A stretch of 64,000 nt of DNA, from positions 85,420 to 149,419 of the forward strand of contig NZ_CANLZX010000008.1 of assembly GCF_947495675.1 (NCBI RefSeq), given 5' to 3'. Positions 63,391-64,000 of this stretch are shown here, piece after piece. How positions within the stretch are numbered: the first letter of the stretch is position 1; each line of letters starts with the position of its first letter. This stretch comes from an uncultured Algibacter sp. (GTDB lineage: Bacteria; Bacteroidota; Bacteroidia; Flavobacteriales; Flavobacteriaceae). Both the position numbers and the translations under genes were made by a program. The notes below the pieces were generated by a model. That model did no database searches. It saw only the letters and a program-made list of their open reading frames with translations, and had not been told where the DNA came from.

Positions 63391-64000
63391 CTATTTTACT
63401 TCTAAAGATGTGAAACTAAAATCGGTTCCATTAAACAAACCTTTATCGCTTAATTTTAGTGATGGTATAACTAATAAAGCCATAAAAGATAGTGTCATAT
63501 AAGGCGCATGTAATTTACTACCTAGTTGCTTTGCTATAGTATCAAGCGCTGCATATTGTTTACCAATAGTGGCGCCATCTTTATCGCTCATTATTCCTGC
63601 TACTGGTAGTGATACTATGTGCTCTTCAGAATTAGAAATAGCACAAATACCACCTTTGTTTTTTATAATTAAATTAACTGCTTTGCAAATAGCCTCATCG
63701 GAAACACCAACAGCAATAATATTATGAGAATCATGACCTACAGAAGATGCTATGGCTCCTTCTTTTAACCCGAAATTTTTGATAAATGCCAAAGCAGGTT
63801 TTTGGTTTTCATAACGATTAACAACGGTCATTTTTAAAATATCTTTATCAATATTTGAAACTATATTTCCGTTTTTAATTTTAGCTTTTTCAATTAATTC
63901 TTTTGTAACCAACTGCCCTTCTAAAGCCTCAATAACTCTAATTTTTTTGGTTGAAGATGGGATACTAAAATCTGTTATGTCTTTTTTAGTACAATTAAAA
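63391..64000 (-). CDS. ade: Adenine deaminase, C-terminal part (cut by window edge)
   Basis: The reading frame is open to the edge at 64000, so the N-terminal amidohydrolase barrel lies outside the window; a TTG at 63912 is not a start. The visible 200 residues form the adenine deaminase C-terminal domain: [58 protein letters not shown] in parts, [19 protein letters not shown] and [25 protein letters not shown]. The enzyme deaminates adenine to hypoxanthine in purine salvage. Identification rests on the C-terminal domain alone but is quite specific. Confidence 0.88.
   Translation of the reverse strand, partial: FNCTKKDITDFSIPSSTKKIRVIEALEGQLVTKELIEKAKIKNGNIVSNIDKDILKMTVVNRYENQKPALAFIKNFGLKEGAIASSVGHDSHNIIAVGVSDEAICKAVNLIIKNKGGICAISNSEEHIVSLPVAGIMSDKDGATIGKQYAALDTIAKQLGSKLHAPYMTLSFMALLVIPSLKLSDKGLFNGTDFSFTSLEVK

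Overview
The window looks like a chromosomal segment of a marine-type Flavobacteriaceae bacterium (phylum Bacteroidota). The evidence is the low G+C, AT-rich leaders without strong Shine-Dalgarno sequences, TAnnTTTG-type -7 promoter boxes, type IX secretion (T9SS) sorting domains, PorP/SprF and OmpA/PD40 proteins, a YtxJ-type bacilliredoxin, and an intergenic repeat of a kind I recall from this family. No rRNA, tRNA, CRISPR array or intact insertion sequence was seen. Genus cannot be assigned from sequence alone.

Layout. 1-12.8 kb is mostly housekeeping: thioesterase, lipoproteins, glyA, fumarylacetoacetase, bacilliredoxin, clpB, deoC, with two copies of an 88-bp dispersed repeat. 13-23.5 kb holds a YifB/ComM ATPase, a T9SS surface trio (giant CHU_C protein, PorP/SprF, OmpA-PD40), a transglutaminase and a carboxypeptidase-regulatory-like protein. 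23.7-30.7 kb is a molybdenum cofactor operon (moeA, modE-like, an IVP/S23 four-helix gene flanked by inverted repeats, TSUP transporter, mobA, moaD, moeB-rhodanese, moaE, moaCB, moaA). A likely client enzyme, an FdhF/YdeP oxidoreductase, lies at 60-62.3 kb. The window ends in a YheT-type hydrolase and a truncated adenine deaminase.

30.7-59.9 kb is the remarkable part. It carries a glycan-export locus in which phosphoreceiver domains are fused directly to ALG5/DPM-like family 2 glycosyltransferases (two paralogues). Around them are a stand-alone receiver, a degenerate glycosyltransferase, mannose-6-phosphate isomerase, a GT-C-like membrane protein, an Ig-like protein, a membrane-anchored GH5-like hydrolase, a GT4 transferase, a flippase, a STAS protein and a TPR/beta-barrel outer membrane protein. 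At 53.2-59.4 kb lies a seven-gene signalling operon: receiver, H-NOX haem sensor, PAS kinase, FIST/NosP-like protein, NahK-like kinase, Hpt and LytTR response regulator. It looks like a double nitric-oxide (or haem-ligand) sensing phosphorelay.

The two parts appear to be tied together by a shared promoter architecture. Seven minus-strand promoters (33.8, 41.2, 42.9, 52.4, 53.0, 59.4 and 59.8 kb) each carry two copies of a TAGAYGAATGGTA-like element, 21 bp apart, with the proximal copy exactly 51-52 bp upstream of a -7 box. Read on the transcribed strand (ACCATTCRT) the element resembles LytTR/AlgR/AgrA half-sites. I infer a NO/haem-gated, LytTR-controlled exopolysaccharide and surface-protein regulon, in which the same phosphorelay may also act post-translationally on the receiver-glycosyltransferase fusions. 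A single-chain restriction-modification enzyme (46.5-49.7 kb) sits inside this island without the shared element.
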